Counted from the stretch's first letter, positions 6,939 to 16,727 are shown. The stretch is DNA of 64,000 nt from Blautia wexlerae DSM 19850 (GCF_025148125.1 NZ_CP102267.1:716001-780000), one strand, 5' to 3'. A program made the numbers and translations. Notes: generated by a model not told the origin, from the letters alone.

Positions 6939-7748
6939 ATGAGAACTGCACTGACGATCGCAGGAAGTGATTCCAGCGGAGGCGCCGGAATCCAGGCAGA
7001 TATTAAGACAATGATCACAAATGGTGTATATGCAATGAGTGCCATTACCGCATTAACTGCACAGAATACAACCGGTGTACAGGCAATATTAAATGTAACA
7101 CCGGAATTTCTGGGGCAGGAATTGGATTCTGTTTTTCAGGATATTTATCCGGATGCGGTAAAAATCGGAATGGTATCAGATAAAGATCTGATTCATGTAA
7201 TAGCAGAGAAACTGAAACAATATAAAGCGGAAAACATTGTTGTGGATCCTGTTATGGTTGCAACAAGCGGTGCCAAGCTGATCAGTGATGATGCAGTGGA
7301 GATATTGAAGCAGGAACTGTTTCCACTGGCTGATGTGCTTACTCCGAATATTCCGGAGGCAGAGGTTCTGGTTGAAATGTCAGTGACCAATGCAGAGGAA
7401 ATGATAGAGGCTGCCGGAAAGATTTCTGAGACATACCATTGTGCAGTACTTTGCAAAGGCGGACACAGCATTAATGATGCAAATGATCTGCTTTACTATG
7501 ATGGAAAATATTGCTGGTTTGAAGGAAAGCGTATCGATAATCCAAACACACATGGAACAGGCTGTACGTTGAGCAGTGCCATTGCTTCCAATCTTGCAAA
7601 GGGATATGACCTGCAGACTGCTGTAAAACGTTCTAAACAGTATATTTCAGGAGCACTGGCGGCAATGCTTGACCTGGGAAAGGGAAGTGGCCCTATGGAT
7701 CATGGATTTGCAATCCGAAATGAATATGTGAAAGAAAGTGAAAAGTGA
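6939..7748 (+). CDS. thiD: Hydroxymethylpyrimidine/phosphomethylpyrimidine kinase
   Basis: A 269-aa ribokinase-fold kinase that phosphorylates HMP and HMP phosphate, feeding ThiE just upstream. AGSDSSGGAGIQADIKTM near the N-terminus binds the pyrimidine and HGTGCTLSSA near residue 205 is the anion-hole/catalytic segment. The start at 6939 is preferred over the ATG at 6906, since GAGAGGAAG precedes 6939 and the family begins with the RTALTIAGSD strand. The end overlaps the region of the next start, so thiE-thiD and the lipase gene are probably one transcript. Confidence 0.95.
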   Translation: MRTALTIAGSDSSGGAGIQADIKTMITNGVYAMSAITALTAQNTTGVQAILNVTPEFLGQELDSVFQDIYPDAVKIGMVSDKDLIHVIAEKLKQYKAENIVVDPVMVATSGAKLISDDAVEILKQELFPLADVLTPNIPEAEVLVEMSVTNAEEMIEAAGKISETYHCAVLCKGGHSINDANDLLYYDGKYCWFEGKRIDNPNTHGTGCTLSSAIASNLAKGYDLQTAVKRSKQYISGALAAMLDLGKGSGPMDHGFAIRNEYVKESEK

Positions 7749-7756
7749 GAATAGCT

Positions 7757-8623
7757 ATGGAAGACAACAAAAAGAAAGGCCTCGGAATGGTTCTGGAAGG
7801 TGGAGGTATGCGGGGACTGTATACAGCCGGAGTTCTGGATGAGCTGATGGAGCAGGGGATTTATGCAGATTCTACAGTTGGCGTTTCCGCCGGTGCAATT
7901 TTTGGATGTAATTATAAGTCCCGCCAGATTGGACGAACCCTTCGTTATAATACCAGATTCTGCAAGGATAAACGATATATGGGATTGAAAAGCTGGATCA
8001 CTACCGGCGATCTTTACAGCAAAGATTTTGCATATGGGGAGGTGCCCTGGAAGCTGGATGTTTTTGACACAGAGACATTTGCCAGATCACCCATGAAGTT
8101 TACGGTTGTATGTACAGATATTGAAACAGGAAAACCCTGCTATCAGGAATGCAGAATGGGAGACAGGCTGGATGTGGAATGGATGCGCGCATCAGCTTCC
8201 CTGCCACTGGCCGCCAGACCGGTAAAGCTGAATGGAAGAATGTATCTGGACGGAGGCATCTCAGATCCGATACCTGTAAACTGGATGCTTTCACAGGGGT
8301 ATGAGAAAAATGTGGTAGTGTGTACCCGTCATCCGGGATACAGAAAAGAACATAATAAGCTGATGCCACTGCTCAGACTGAAGTTCAGGGAGTATCCGGA
8401 GCTTGTAAAGCTTCTGGATGAACGTCATATTCAGTATAATCGTATGCTGGATAAAATCGCATATCTGGAAAAAGAGGGCAGGATCCATGTTATCCGCCCG
8501 GACAGAGACATCAGTGCAAAACCGGTTGAGCGTGATCCCGCCCATTTAAAGGAGATTTATGAGGTGGGACGGAGAGTGATGAAAGCTGATATGGAGAAAC
8601 TGAAGGCGTATTTGGCAGAGTAA
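7757..8623 (+). CDS. Patatin-like phospholipase (YjjU-type)
   Basis: A 288-aa serine hydrolase. The oxyanion-hole glycines GGGMRG lie at residues 15-20, the nucleophile Ser44 lies in GVSAG, and the catalytic aspartate is in YLDGGISDP, so the Ser-Asp dyad is complete. The family acts on phospholipid or acyl esters in the cytoplasm or at the inner membrane face; the true substrate is unknown. A GTG at 7745 overlaps thiD and could be used instead of the ATG at 7757; neither has a strong ribosome site. It is linked to thiD by near-overlap only, with no clear functional tie. Confidence 0.88.
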   Translation: MEDNKKKGLGMVLEGGGMRGLYTAGVLDELMEQGIYADSTVGVSAGAIFGCNYKSRQIGRTLRYNTRFCKDKRYMGLKSWITTGDLYSKDFAYGEVPWKLDVFDTETFARSPMKFTVVCTDIETGKPCYQECRMGDRLDVEWMRASASLPLAARPVKLNGRMYLDGGISDPIPVNWMLSQGYEKNVVVCTRHPGYRKEHNKLMPLLRLKFREYPELVKLLDERHIQYNRMLDKIAYLEKEGRIHVIRPDRDISAKPVERDPAHLKEIYEVGRRVMKADMEKLKAYLAE

Positions 8624-9001
8624 TGTTTAGTCTATCAGCAGGTAGCGAATCCGGTGATAGATTTCCATCTGATTGCAATTGACTTTGGGTGAGGAATTAT
8701 GAACAGCAGCAAGTTATCAGTAAAGCTGTCAGATACAACGAAGTCAGTAAAAACAGACAGGAATAAAAATTGTATAAAACTGGTACATAAACCAATTAAA
8801 ACAGTACTGATTTATCAGTTGCTGTTTTTTTTTCGCAAAATAATACTTTTGTTCTATTGCTGTAAACAGCAAATATATCAATGTGTTTTCCTAATCTAAA
8901 TGCTATAATCCGAAAAAAGTCCCATAGAGAAAATGCTATTAAAGGCTATATAATAAAACCATCAAAAACAAGCGCGCTGATAAAAAACAGGAGGAAATTT
9001 T
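8624..9001 (+). other. Intergenic region before the first sugar module
   Basis: This 378-base gap holds a terminator (8797-8833) and two AT-rich -10-like TATAAT boxes (8904-8909 and 8949-8954), neither with a good -35. That pattern fits an activator-dependent promoter for the binding-protein gene at 9002, probably under the YesN-type regulator at 15174. A 66-codon open frame at 8699-8899 crosses the terminator and is not supported. Confidence 0.4.
8797..8833 (+). terminator. Intrinsic terminator after the thi/lipase operon
   Basis: AAAACAG and CTGTTTT form the outer stem, ACTGA and TCAGT the inner stem, followed by a run of Ts. Confidence 0.75.
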
Positions 9002-10372
9002 ATGAAGAGAAGAGGAATGGCTTTAGGTCTGGCGGCATTAATGACCTGTACTGCTTTATTTACCACAACTGCGAAGGCAGAAAACAAGGGTAGTGACGAG
9101 AAAGAAACTATAAAATTCACTTACTGGGGAAGCGGAGACGAAAAAAAGGCTATTGAGGAATCTGTAGATAAATTCATGGAAGCAAACCCCAATATTGAAG
9201 TGGATCTGATGCATATTCCATCTGAGGATTTCCTGACAAAATTGAATGCTATGATTGCAGCCGGCGAAGCACCGGATGTAAGTTATTCAGCTTCATGGAA
9301 ATGTCAGATGGGTGAGGATGGCCTGATTTATAATTTCTATGATCTTCTGGATGATATGGGACTTAGTAAAGATGATTATCTGTCTACCTGTTGGTGGAAC
9401 TGGAGTCCTACAGAATCAGCAGGACCTGTTCAGGCCAATGTTACAACAAATCTGATGTACAATGTAGACTGCTTCGAAGAGGCAGGGGTAGATCTGCCGC
9501 CGACTAAGGTAGAGGAAGCCTGGTCATGGGATGAATTTGTAGAGATGGCACAAAAACTGACGCTGGATACAGAAGGAAGAAATGCAGCTGATCCGGATTT
9601 TGATGCAAATAATATTAAACAGTACGGTGTAATGTTTGGAACAGACTGGAATGTATATATGCCGTTTATTCTATCAGCAGGCGGCGGTTACTTAGATGAG
9701 AGTATGGACGGACTTGGATTAAATGATGAGAAGTCAGCTCAGATTTTACAGAATTTTGCAGATCTGATCAATGTGTACCATGTATCTCCTACAGCAGTAC
9801 AGAAGAATGCAATGCCAAGTGCAGCAACAGCACTGGCTGCAAAACAGACAGCAATGTACATTGACGGAAGCTGGAACCATCTGGATCTTATGAATTCAGG
9901 ATGCAACTGGGGCGTAGGTGTTCTCCCAATTGATGAAAACTATACTACTTTCTTTGATGGTGGTTCTTTGATTATATTCAAGAGTACAAAGCATCTGGAG
10001 GCTTCCGAAAAACTTTATCTGTGGCTTACAAATCCAGAAAGTTCAGAAAGAATCACAGAATTATACAGAACTTTATGGATGCCTGTACAGACAGAATATT
10101 ATACTGATCCGGATAAGATTGATTTCTGGGCATCTGAAGAATTGCCTGCAAGACCAGAGGGCTTTCAGGACGCTATTGTAAAGGCAACTTATGATCATGC
10201 AGTAGTGGCAACCGAAATTAACGTAAAGAATTTTAATGAGATTAATACATTAGTGGGCTCTGCACTGGAACAGGTGTGGTCTGGAAAGAAAACGGCAGAA
10301 GAAGCAATGACAGAAGTAAAAAGCCAGACGGATTCTTTGGTAGAAGGAACCTATTCAGGAGAACGTTCTTAA
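9002..10372 (+). CDS. Sugar ABC transporter substrate-binding protein
   Basis: A 456-aa secreted binding protein of the SBP_bac_1 (MalE/CUT1) type. The first 25 residues form a signal peptide with a likely cleavage after AKA; there is no clear lipobox, although Cys17 lies near it. The mature part begins IKFTYWGSGDEKKAIEE and has the expected PDVSY and aromatic-rich binding-cleft segments such as WWNW. AGGAGG precedes the ATG. Two permeases, a glycosidase-like protein and a YesMN pair follow, so it should capture an oligosaccharide. The ATPase is not encoded here and is presumably a shared MsmK-type subunit. Confidence 0.92.
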   Translation: MKRRGMALGLAALMTCTALFTTTAKAENKGSDEKETIKFTYWGSGDEKKAIEESVDKFMEANPNIEVDLMHIPSEDFLTKLNAMIAAGEAPDVSYSASWKCQMGEDGLIYNFYDLLDDMGLSKDDYLSTCWWNWSPTESAGPVQANVTTNLMYNVDCFEEAGVDLPPTKVEEAWSWDEFVEMAQKLTLDTEGRNAADPDFDANNIKQYGVMFGTDWNVYMPFILSAGGGYLDESMDGLGLNDEKSAQILQNFADLINVYHVSPTAVQKNAMPSAATALAAKQTAMYIDGSWNHLDLMNSGCNWGVGVLPIDENYTTFFDGGSLIIFKSTKHLEASEKLYLWLTNPESSERITELYRTLWMPVQTEYYTDPDKIDFWASEELPARPEGFQDAIVKATYDHAVVATEINVKNFNEINTLVGSALEQVWSGKKTAEEAMTEVKSQTDSLVEGTYSGERS

Positions 10373-10384
10373 AGTATTCAAGTG

Positions 10385-10407
10385 AAAGGCTGCTTTTGGC
10401 AGCCTTT
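10385..10407 (+). promoter_or_regulatory. Hairpin between binding-protein and permease genes
   Basis: AAAGGCTGC and GCAGCCTTT form a 9-bp stem with a 5-base loop and no T-run. Such hairpins behind binding-protein genes usually stabilise the upstream message and keep the binding protein more abundant than the permeases. Confidence 0.55.
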
Positions 10408-10445
10408 CCTGATTGAAATAGCTATAATGCCAGAAAGGAATAAAT

Positions 10446-11357
10446 ATGCAGACGAAAATAAAGTATAAAATGACAAATCGCGAGAAAAGAGAAAATCGTT
10501 GGGGAATTTTATTCAGTCTTCCCTGTATTCTGGGATTTTTGATTTTTGCATTGCTTCCGATGGCAGTCAGTCTGGGATTGAGTTTTACAAATTTTAATTT
10601 TACAACAGGCGGACAGTTTATAGGAATCAGCAACTATAAAAATCTGTTCAGTGGAAGTGATCCGTATTTTTATAAATCATTACTTGTAACAGTAATTTAT
10701 GTTGCGCTTTCTGTACCGACAGCTATCATATTTTCTTTTTTTATAGCAATGCTGTTAAATACAAATGTAAAAGGAAAAGGATTTTTCAGAACAATCTTTT
10801 ATCTTCCGACTGTAGTTCCGATCGTAGCAATGGCAGCGATTTGGATGTGGATTTTCAATCCGGACATGGGATTGGCAAACAATATTTTAAAGGCAATGCA
10901 TTTACCGGTAAGTACATGGCTTTCAGGTGAAAGTTCAGTTATTCCCACACTGGTTTTTATTAATCTGTGGACTACCGGATCAACAATGGTAATTTTCCTT
11001 GCCGGAATGCAGGATGTACCAAGACAGCTTCTGGAAGCAGTTGAGATTGATGGAGGCGGATTCTGGGCAAAGCTGCTTCATGTTACGATTCCTATGATGA
11101 CTCCTACAATTTTTTATAATGTGGTAATGGGAATCATCAATGGATTCCAGATATTTACCCAGTCTTATGTTATGACACAGGGTGGACCAAACAATTCCAG
11201 TTTGTTCTATGTATACTATCTGTACAGAGAAGCATTTGAGTTTGGAAGAATGGGAAATGCCTGTGCAGTTGCCTGGGTATTGTTCCTGATCATTATGGTA
11301 CTGACTGCAGTCATATTTAAGTTTTCCAACCGTTGGGTTTATTATGGAGGAGAATGA
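10446..11357 (+). CDS. Sugar ABC transporter permease, MalF type
   Basis: A 303-aa membrane protein with six predicted helices after a basic N-terminus (KMTNREKRENR). The ABC coupling motif appears as LLEAVEIDGGGFWAKLLHVTIPMM near residues 197-220, which docks on the ATPase. AGAAAGGAA precedes the ATG. The MalG-type partner starts 2 bases after its stop. The first of two permeases in a CUT1 importer. Confidence 0.93.
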   Translation: MQTKIKYKMTNREKRENRWGILFSLPCILGFLIFALLPMAVSLGLSFTNFNFTTGGQFIGISNYKNLFSGSDPYFYKSLLVTVIYVALSVPTAIIFSFFIAMLLNTNVKGKGFFRTIFYLPTVVPIVAMAAIWMWIFNPDMGLANNILKAMHLPVSTWLSGESSVIPTLVFINLWTTGSTMVIFLAGMQDVPRQLLEAVEIDGGGFWAKLLHVTIPMMTPTIFYNVVMGIINGFQIFTQSYVMTQGGPNNSSLFYVYYLYREAFEFGRMGNACAVAWVLFLIIMVLTAVIFKFSNRWVYYGGE

Positions 11358-11359
11358 AT

Positions 11360-12196
11360 ATGAAGAATACAAAGAAAATTATTTCAAAAATTCTAATATA
11401 CTTTGCGCTGATTTTAGGTGTTTTGTTTTGTCTGGTTCCTTTGTACTGGATGATCAGAAGTTCACTGATGAACACAGTGGAAGTGTTTATGATGCCGCCT
11501 CGCTGGATTCCTTCTAAATTTATGTGGGAAAACTATCAGGAAGTTTTTGATACACTTCCCTTTGGAAAATATTTCCTGAATTCATTTATTGTAACCGGAG
11601 GATGTGTAGTGGGAACAATGCTTACCAGTTCCATCTGTGCATATGGATTGGCAAGAATTAAATGGAGAGGCAGAAATGTGGTATTTGCCTGCATTATCAG
11701 CAGTATGATGCTTCCAGTTGCGGTTACTTTGATTCCTACATTTCTGATGTGGAGAACTATTGGAATAACAGACAGCTTTATTCCACTGATTGTTCCGGCA
11801 TGGTTTGGAGGCGGTGCATTTTACATATTCCTGCTTCGTCAGTTTTATCTGGGAATCCCGAAGGATTTTGATGAGGCAGCATATCTGGACGGTGCTTCCC
11901 ATATTCAGATTTTTACAAAAATTATCCTGCCAATTACAAAACCGGCCCTGGCTGTTGTAGGTATGTTTGCGTTTTTAAATTCCTGGAACGATTTCCTGAG
12001 TCCGCTTGTATATTTAAATTCTGAGAAAAAATATACAGTTGCACTGGGACTTCAGTTGTTTACTGGTTCTTACAGAGGTGAATGGAATTTAATGATGGCA
12101 GCAGCCTGCCTGGTGCTTGCACCTGTTGTGATTGTATTTGCCATTGGTCAGAAGTATCTTGTTGAGGGTGTAACAATGTCTGGTGTGAAAGGCTAA
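11360..12196 (+). CDS. Sugar ABC transporter permease, MalG type
   Basis: A 278-aa permease with six helices and the coupling motif FDEAAYLDGASHIQIFTKIIL. There are three possible in-frame starts; 11360 is chosen because GGAGG at 11346-11350 is 9 bases upstream, whereas 11354 would be too close. The last residues GVTMSGVKG are typical of the MalG C-terminus. It forms the heterodimeric channel with the preceding MalF-type protein. Confidence 0.93.
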   Translation: MKNTKKIISKILIYFALILGVLFCLVPLYWMIRSSLMNTVEVFMMPPRWIPSKFMWENYQEVFDTLPFGKYFLNSFIVTGGCVVGTMLTSSICAYGLARIKWRGRNVVFACIISSMMLPVAVTLIPTFLMWRTIGITDSFIPLIVPAWFGGGAFYIFLLRQFYLGIPKDFDEAAYLDGASHIQIFTKIILPITKPALAVVGMFAFLNSWNDFLSPLVYLNSEKKYTVALGLQLFTGSYRGEWNLMMAAACLVLAPVVIVFAIGQKYLVEGVTMSGVKG

Positions 12197-12213
12197 GAAT
12201 AGGAGGAAAAACA

Positions 12214-15087
12214 ATGCATTTAAGAGGAAATGTGATTTATAATACATGGGAAAATTTCTGGAAAAAGGCATATAAGTCTTCTTATTTCAGAGCACAGTAT
12301 GATGAAACTTCGGAGCGCACAGACTGGTCATTAAGTGAGAGACAGCTATTTACACAGTCAAATGGAAGAACACTTTTGGGCCAGGATACCATGGGCAGAC
12401 TGCACTTTTTGTGCACTCCTCATGATAAAATTTATGCAGTACCATCCGGAGGAACAGATCTGGGAGGACAGTTTAAAGGATACATAGGTCAGTATTATCA
12501 GAATGATACAGCATTACTTCTTGGAAAAATGAAATATGATCTGGAGCTGGACAATGGTCTGATGATCTCAGGTGCAAATAAGCAGTCATGGACAACTTAT
12601 TATGATGATTTTCTTCCGGTTACTGCTACAGAGCATCCGGAACTGGAAACCAGAATATTCTCTTTTGCGCCGATTCTGGAGAAAGAAGCAGTTCCGGCAT
12701 CATCAATCCATCCGGTTCCTGGACCTGCAGGAGCATTCTACTGTATAGAAGTAAAAAATATTTCCGGATGCAAAATGAAAGGAAAACTTCGTCTGTCATT
12801 TGACCAGAAGTTTGTAAATCAGTTTGAGCATTATGGGAAATATTTCGATGATTATACAGTAACACCATATAAATCAGAATGGGATCAGAAATTGCTGGTA
12901 TTATGGCACCCGGAAGCCTGTGCAGCAATTCAGCTTCTGGATTCCGTATGTGAAGGCCAGGGAGATAATCCTAGAATTTATGTACCATTTGAATTAAAAG
13001 CAAATGAAAGCAGAACATTTACAACAGTAATTGCTCTTACTCCAAAGAGAGAAGAGATTTATTCTGCCCTTGGAACACTGTATCAACATACACCGCTGGA
13101 ATGGTTGAATGTTACTGATGATTTCTGGAAAGAAAGATTTGGAAAAATCACTACAGATATTCGGGAAAACCAGGAGGCTGGTGAGAAATACCGTGATATG
13201 CAGGTACGGTTTATTCTTGATAATTTTAACTGCCTTTCTTTCAGAGAAGATGGAAGTCTTCTGACCAACTGGCAGGGGGCACCGTCCCATAGTCTTTCGA
13301 GGCTCTGGGGAATTGATATTACTCCTGATGTGGTAAGTGTTATGTATGCAGTACCTGAGGTAGGAAAAAGTGCAATGTTTTATCTGGCAGAAAGAAACCG
13401 GCCACGTTATAGCCTGTATTCGGATCATAGTATGTTTTACTACATTTCTTTGCTTGTAATAGCAGGAAAATATCTGGAGCTGACAGGAGATGAGAAATTC
13501 TTCAGAGATCATCCGGAACTGGTTGCTGCTATTGATGAGATCTACGATGGAATGATGAAGCATAAACATAAAGAAAAAGCACTGATTTCTAGCAGATACG
13601 CCAGCGATCTTATTGTATTCCGCAAGTATGATTATGGTGCAAATGTACAGTGTTATTATGCGTTGAAATCTTACAGAAGAATTCTGAAACTTCTGGAACG
13701 GGATGCGACAGATGTGGACAGATTTATGGAACAGATGAAAGCAGACATGAAAGAACTGATGGAAGGCAGCGGACCATTCGGCAGACAGATTACAGGCGGA
13801 AACAACTTAGGTGAGAATGAGGAACGCTTCTACATCCAGGATGATCTGAATTATTATGGTGGTGAGGATACTGCTACAGTTATGGCACCTTTGTATGGAC
13901 TATATGAGTTCGATTATGAGCCATATGTAAATCTTCATAGATATGCACGTTCTATGTATATCACAAACTATGATCCGGAATTCCAGACAATGCGTGAATT
14001 ACATTTTGGCATGAATCCATCTGCAACAGGCTGTACTTTAAAACTTGGCGGAAGTCTTACCAGACAGGAAATGCTTGATAACCTGAATCTCCTTTACGAA
14101 CGTCTGGATGAAACAGGCTCACTTTTCTGGTGGCCAAGAGCAACAAATAAGAAAAGATGCCTGACTAGATGCAGCCAGGGACAGGGGGCATGGATTCAGC
14201 AGAGTATTGAGCAGTGGTTTGGTCTCAGGATGGATGGAACACAGAAAACGCTGGTCATCAAGCCACAGGGACTGCTTTCCGGTTATAAACTTCAGAAAAC
14301 ACATCTTGGAGCTTATGTTTTTGATATTGAATATAGAGAAGAAAAAGGAAAAACTGTTATTAATATTAAAAACTATAATGAGGAAGCAATAAAGGTTATT
14401 TTTGAAGTACGTAAGTACGGTGCAGGTGCACAGGGAGAATGTAGAAAAGTAGAGGAATTAGTATTGGCAGGAGCTCTTGTTGAGAAAGAGTTTGTTACAG
14501 AGACAATGGCTGTGCAGGAAACGGATATTGCAGGAGCTGAGTGCAGCACAATGACAGAGGATGGAATTTTGTTTAGTCCATATGGAATTATCATGCCTAA
14601 ACTTTATAATTCAGACTGTGGAATCTTTTTATTCCGTTATCTGATCAGCCAGTCAACAGACACAGAATGGAAAAATGCAGAAGTGAAGATAGAAGTTCCT
14701 GATGGATGGAAAGTACAGTATAAACAATTCTATCACTGGGATTATCAACCTGTATTTTCAGACAATAAGGCAGTATGCATGGTGGGAGAAGTACCACAGA
14801 ATACCCATAAGGTAGCTGGTTTTTACATCAGTTTGCCAGATGAACTGGCAGGAGGCGAGAAGAGCGTGATGCTGTCAGAGCATCCTTTCCCTCAGGATAC
14901 ACAGCATAAAATGAAACAGGTAACCCTGTATGTGGAGGGACAGAAAACACAGGCAGCAGGAGTGATCAGTGCAAGTCTTGAGACGGATGGAAAACAGCGT
15001 AAGGTTTCAGAAATACCGGTACTGATTCTTTCCAAGGAAGACTATGCCGATGCATTGGATAAGATGTATCACGGAACAAAAAAATAG
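12214..15087 (+). CDS. Large glycosidase/phosphorylase-like protein, family not assigned
   Basis: A 957-aa cytoplasmic protein without a signal peptide. Residues 1-310 look like a beta-rich N-terminal domain, about 310-700 like an (alpha/alpha)6-barrel core, and the rest is a beta-rich C-terminal part. Acidic candidates for catalysis are in FYIQDDLNYYGGEDTAT and NLGENEERFY near residues 530-555. The GQGAWIQQSIEQWFGLRMDG segment near 655 resembles the end of the barrel in GH94/GH65-like phosphorylases and GH36-like enzymes, where a similar GxxxW..G..Y segment precedes a distal sheet. It is co-transcribed with a sugar importer, so it probably breaks down the imported oligosaccharide. I cannot assign a GH family from memory. 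Confidence 0.6.
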   Translation: MHLRGNVIYNTWENFWKKAYKSSYFRAQYDETSERTDWSLSERQLFTQSNGRTLLGQDTMGRLHFLCTPHDKIYAVPSGGTDLGGQFKGYIGQYYQNDTALLLGKMKYDLELDNGLMISGANKQSWTTYYDDFLPVTATEHPELETRIFSFAPILEKEAVPASSIHPVPGPAGAFYCIEVKNISGCKMKGKLRLSFDQKFVNQFEHYGKYFDDYTVTPYKSEWDQKLLVLWHPEACAAIQLLDSVCEGQGDNPRIYVPFELKANESRTFTTVIALTPKREEIYSALGTLYQHTPLEWLNVTDDFWKERFGKITTDIRENQEAGEKYRDMQVRFILDNFNCLSFREDGSLLTNWQGAPSHSLSRLWGIDITPDVVSVMYAVPEVGKSAMFYLAERNRPRYSLYSDHSMFYYISLLVIAGKYLELTGDEKFFRDHPELVAAIDEIYDGMMKHKHKEKALISSRYASDLIVFRKYDYGANVQCYYALKSYRRILKLLERDATDVDRFMEQMKADMKELMEGSGPFGRQITGGNNLGENEERFYIQDDLNYYGGEDTATVMAPLYGLYEFDYEPYVNLHRYARSMYITNYDPEFQTMRELHFGMNPSATGCTLKLGGSLTRQEMLDNLNLLYERLDETGSLFWWPRATNKKRCLTRCSQGQGAWIQQSIEQWFGLRMDGTQKTLVIKPQGLLSGYKLQKTHLGAYVFDIEYREEKGKTVINIKNYNEEAIKVIFEVRKYGAGAQGECRKVEELVLAGALVEKEFVTETMAVQETDIAGAECSTMTEDGILFSPYGIIMPKLYNSDCGIFLFRYLISQSTDTEWKNAEVKIEVPDGWKVQYKQFYHWDYQPVFSDNKAVCMVGEVPQNTHKVAGFYISLPDELAGGEKSVMLSEHPFPQDTQHKMKQVTLYVEGQKTQAAGVISASLETDGKQRKVSEIPVLILSKEDYADALDKMYHGTKK

Positions 15088-15098
15088 AATTTGTAAAG

Positions 15099-15139
15099 AC
15101 AGGTGTGCAATTGTTCATGCACACCTGTTATGCTATAAT
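15099..15139 (+). promoter_or_regulatory. Promoter of yesN-like gene with an operator palindrome over the -35
   Basis: ACAGGTGTGCA (15099-15109) and TGCACACCTGT (15118-15128) are perfect 11-bp inverted arms. The -35 TTGTTC (15111-15116) lies in the loop, 17 bases before an extended -10, TGCTATAAT (TATAAT at 15134-15139). A protein binding the palindrome would cover the -35. The same hairpin could also act as a terminator of the upstream operon, but it has no T-run. Confidence 0.6.
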
Positions 15140-15173
15140 CAAAACGTATATATCAGACAGAACAGGAGATAAA

Positions 15174-16727
15174 ATGTACAATATATTAGTAGTAGATGAT
15201 GAGCGAATTCACAGAGAAGGACTTATTATGCTTCTTGAAAAAATATGCCCGGACGATATGCTGTGGGAAGCATCAAATGGTCAGGAGGCAATGGAGATCA
15301 TGAATAATATTTCCTGTGAGATTGTGATCAGCGATATACGTATGGCAGAAATGGACGGCTTACAGCTGCAAAAAAAAGTAAAAACAGATTATCCAGAAAC
15401 TGCATTTGTGATTGTAAGCGGATATGCAGATTTTTCCTATGCAAGAGAGGCGTTACAGTTTCATGCAAGTGATTATCTGCTAAAGCCTGTAGATGCAGAA
15501 GAGTTAAAGCGTGCCATTAAGAAAATAAAGAAATCAAAAAATCAGGATCAGGTTCAAAAACAAAAAGTAGATCAGATGGAACGACGATTGAAGGAATCTG
15601 CATATGGATATATGGAGTGGCTTCTGAATCAGTATATCCACCATACACGACGTAAGGTATGGGAGCCCTTAAGTGAGATGTTTCCTCTGAGACAGGAAGG
15701 CTATCTGATGTTGATCCGGATCAATAAGCAGCATCTGATTCTTAATGAAGAGATGAAACGGGAGATAGGGTATTTTATAAAAAAACATCTGATAGATACA
15801 TCGTCAATTACATTTCAGGTCAACGGAACAGAAAATCTGCTGGCTGTGTTGGCCTTGTCAGGATCAAGAATTGAACAGGAACAGATCACTCAGATAGAGG
15901 AGTTTATTCAAAATATCCTGGTACTTGAGAAAAACAGAATTTATTTTGCAGTCAGCTCTCTGTATTCGGATATGGAAAGCTGCGGAAACAAGGCATATGA
16001 AGAGGCTATGGCCGCGATGAAGTATTCTTTTTATGAAGAAGAAAGATATTTGCAGGCAGAGAAATATCTGTCTGATGAAAAGCAGGAGGATTCTGTAGGC
16101 AGTGAAGCAATTCTGAATTCTATAAAAGAAGGAAATCTGGAAAAAAGCGAAGCAATTTTTGAAAAAATAACAGAGGTTCTGTCAGAGCATAAAAGTGTTC
16201 AGCCGGATATTTTTAAAAGAAAAATCGTATTCTTTTTTTTCAGAATCTTACGTTATATGGAGCCCTATCTGAAAGCTGAACACTTGTCAGAATTAAATGC
16301 ATTGGATAATTGTCTGATCGAAAGTCAGTGGTATTCTGAATTGAAAAAAAGGTCAGCGGAATTAATAAAAAATATAATCGCTTTCCGGGAAATAGCAGAT
16401 TCACAGGAGACAGATCCTTTGGATGAAAGCAGGCGGTATATAGAGGAACATTACCAGGACGAGATCAGCCTGGAGCAGATTGCTGCATTGTATCATTTTA
16501 ATGCTTCGTATTTCAGTACTTTATTTAAGCAGAGATTCGGAATTTCCTTTTCTGAATACCTGTCAGATATTCGTATGGAGAAAGCAGAGAATCTTTTGAA
16601 AACATCTTCTGATAAGGTAAGGAAGATTGCATTGGAAGTAGGGTATAAGGATCCCAATTATTTTAACAGGGCATTTAAGAAACGTCATAATATGACACCT
16701 GAAGAATTTCGCAAAAGAGTTGGGTGA
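15174..16727 (+). CDS. AraC-type response regulator (YesN family)
   Basis: A 517-aa protein with an N-terminal receiver (VVDDE, phosphoacceptor Asp54 in ISDIRM, Lys in YLLKPVD), a long middle region and a C-terminal AraC helix-turn-helix pair starting near residue 415. The last helix carries the family signature VGYKDPNYFNRAFKKRHNMTPEEFRK. The start at 15174 has AACAGGAG upstream; an ATG at 15105 lies inside the operator. It overlaps the kinase gene that follows. It probably activates the sugar importer and glycosidase genes upstream when the kinase senses the extracellular sugar. Confidence 0.93.
   Translation: MYNILVVDDERIHREGLIMLLEKICPDDMLWEASNGQEAMEIMNNISCEIVISDIRMAEMDGLQLQKKVKTDYPETAFVIVSGYADFSYAREALQFHASDYLLKPVDAEELKRAIKKIKKSKNQDQVQKQKVDQMERRLKESAYGYMEWLLNQYIHHTRRKVWEPLSEMFPLRQEGYLMLIRINKQHLILNEEMKREIGYFIKKHLIDTSSITFQVNGTENLLAVLALSGSRIEQEQITQIEEFIQNILVLEKNRIYFAVSSLYSDMESCGNKAYEEAMAAMKYSFYEEERYLQAEKYLSDEKQEDSVGSEAILNSIKEGNLEKSEAIFEKITEVLSEHKSVQPDIFKRKIVFFFFRILRYMEPYLKAEHLSELNALDNCLIESQWYSELKKRSAELIKNIIAFREIADSQETDPLDESRRYIEEHYQDEISLEQIAALYHFNASYFSTLFKQRFGISFSEYLSDIRMEKAENLLKTSSDKVRKIALEVGYKDPNYFNRAFKKRHNMTPEEFRKRVG

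Noticed and set aside
8699..8899. 66-codon ORF in the gap before the sugar module
   Set aside because: It crosses a clear terminator, has Lys/Ile/Phe-rich content of AT-rich noncoding DNA and no ribosome site.
9002..9080. Lipoprotein anchor on the first sugar-binding protein
   Set aside because: The Cys in the signal peptide is preceded by LMT and followed by T, which does not fit a lipobox.
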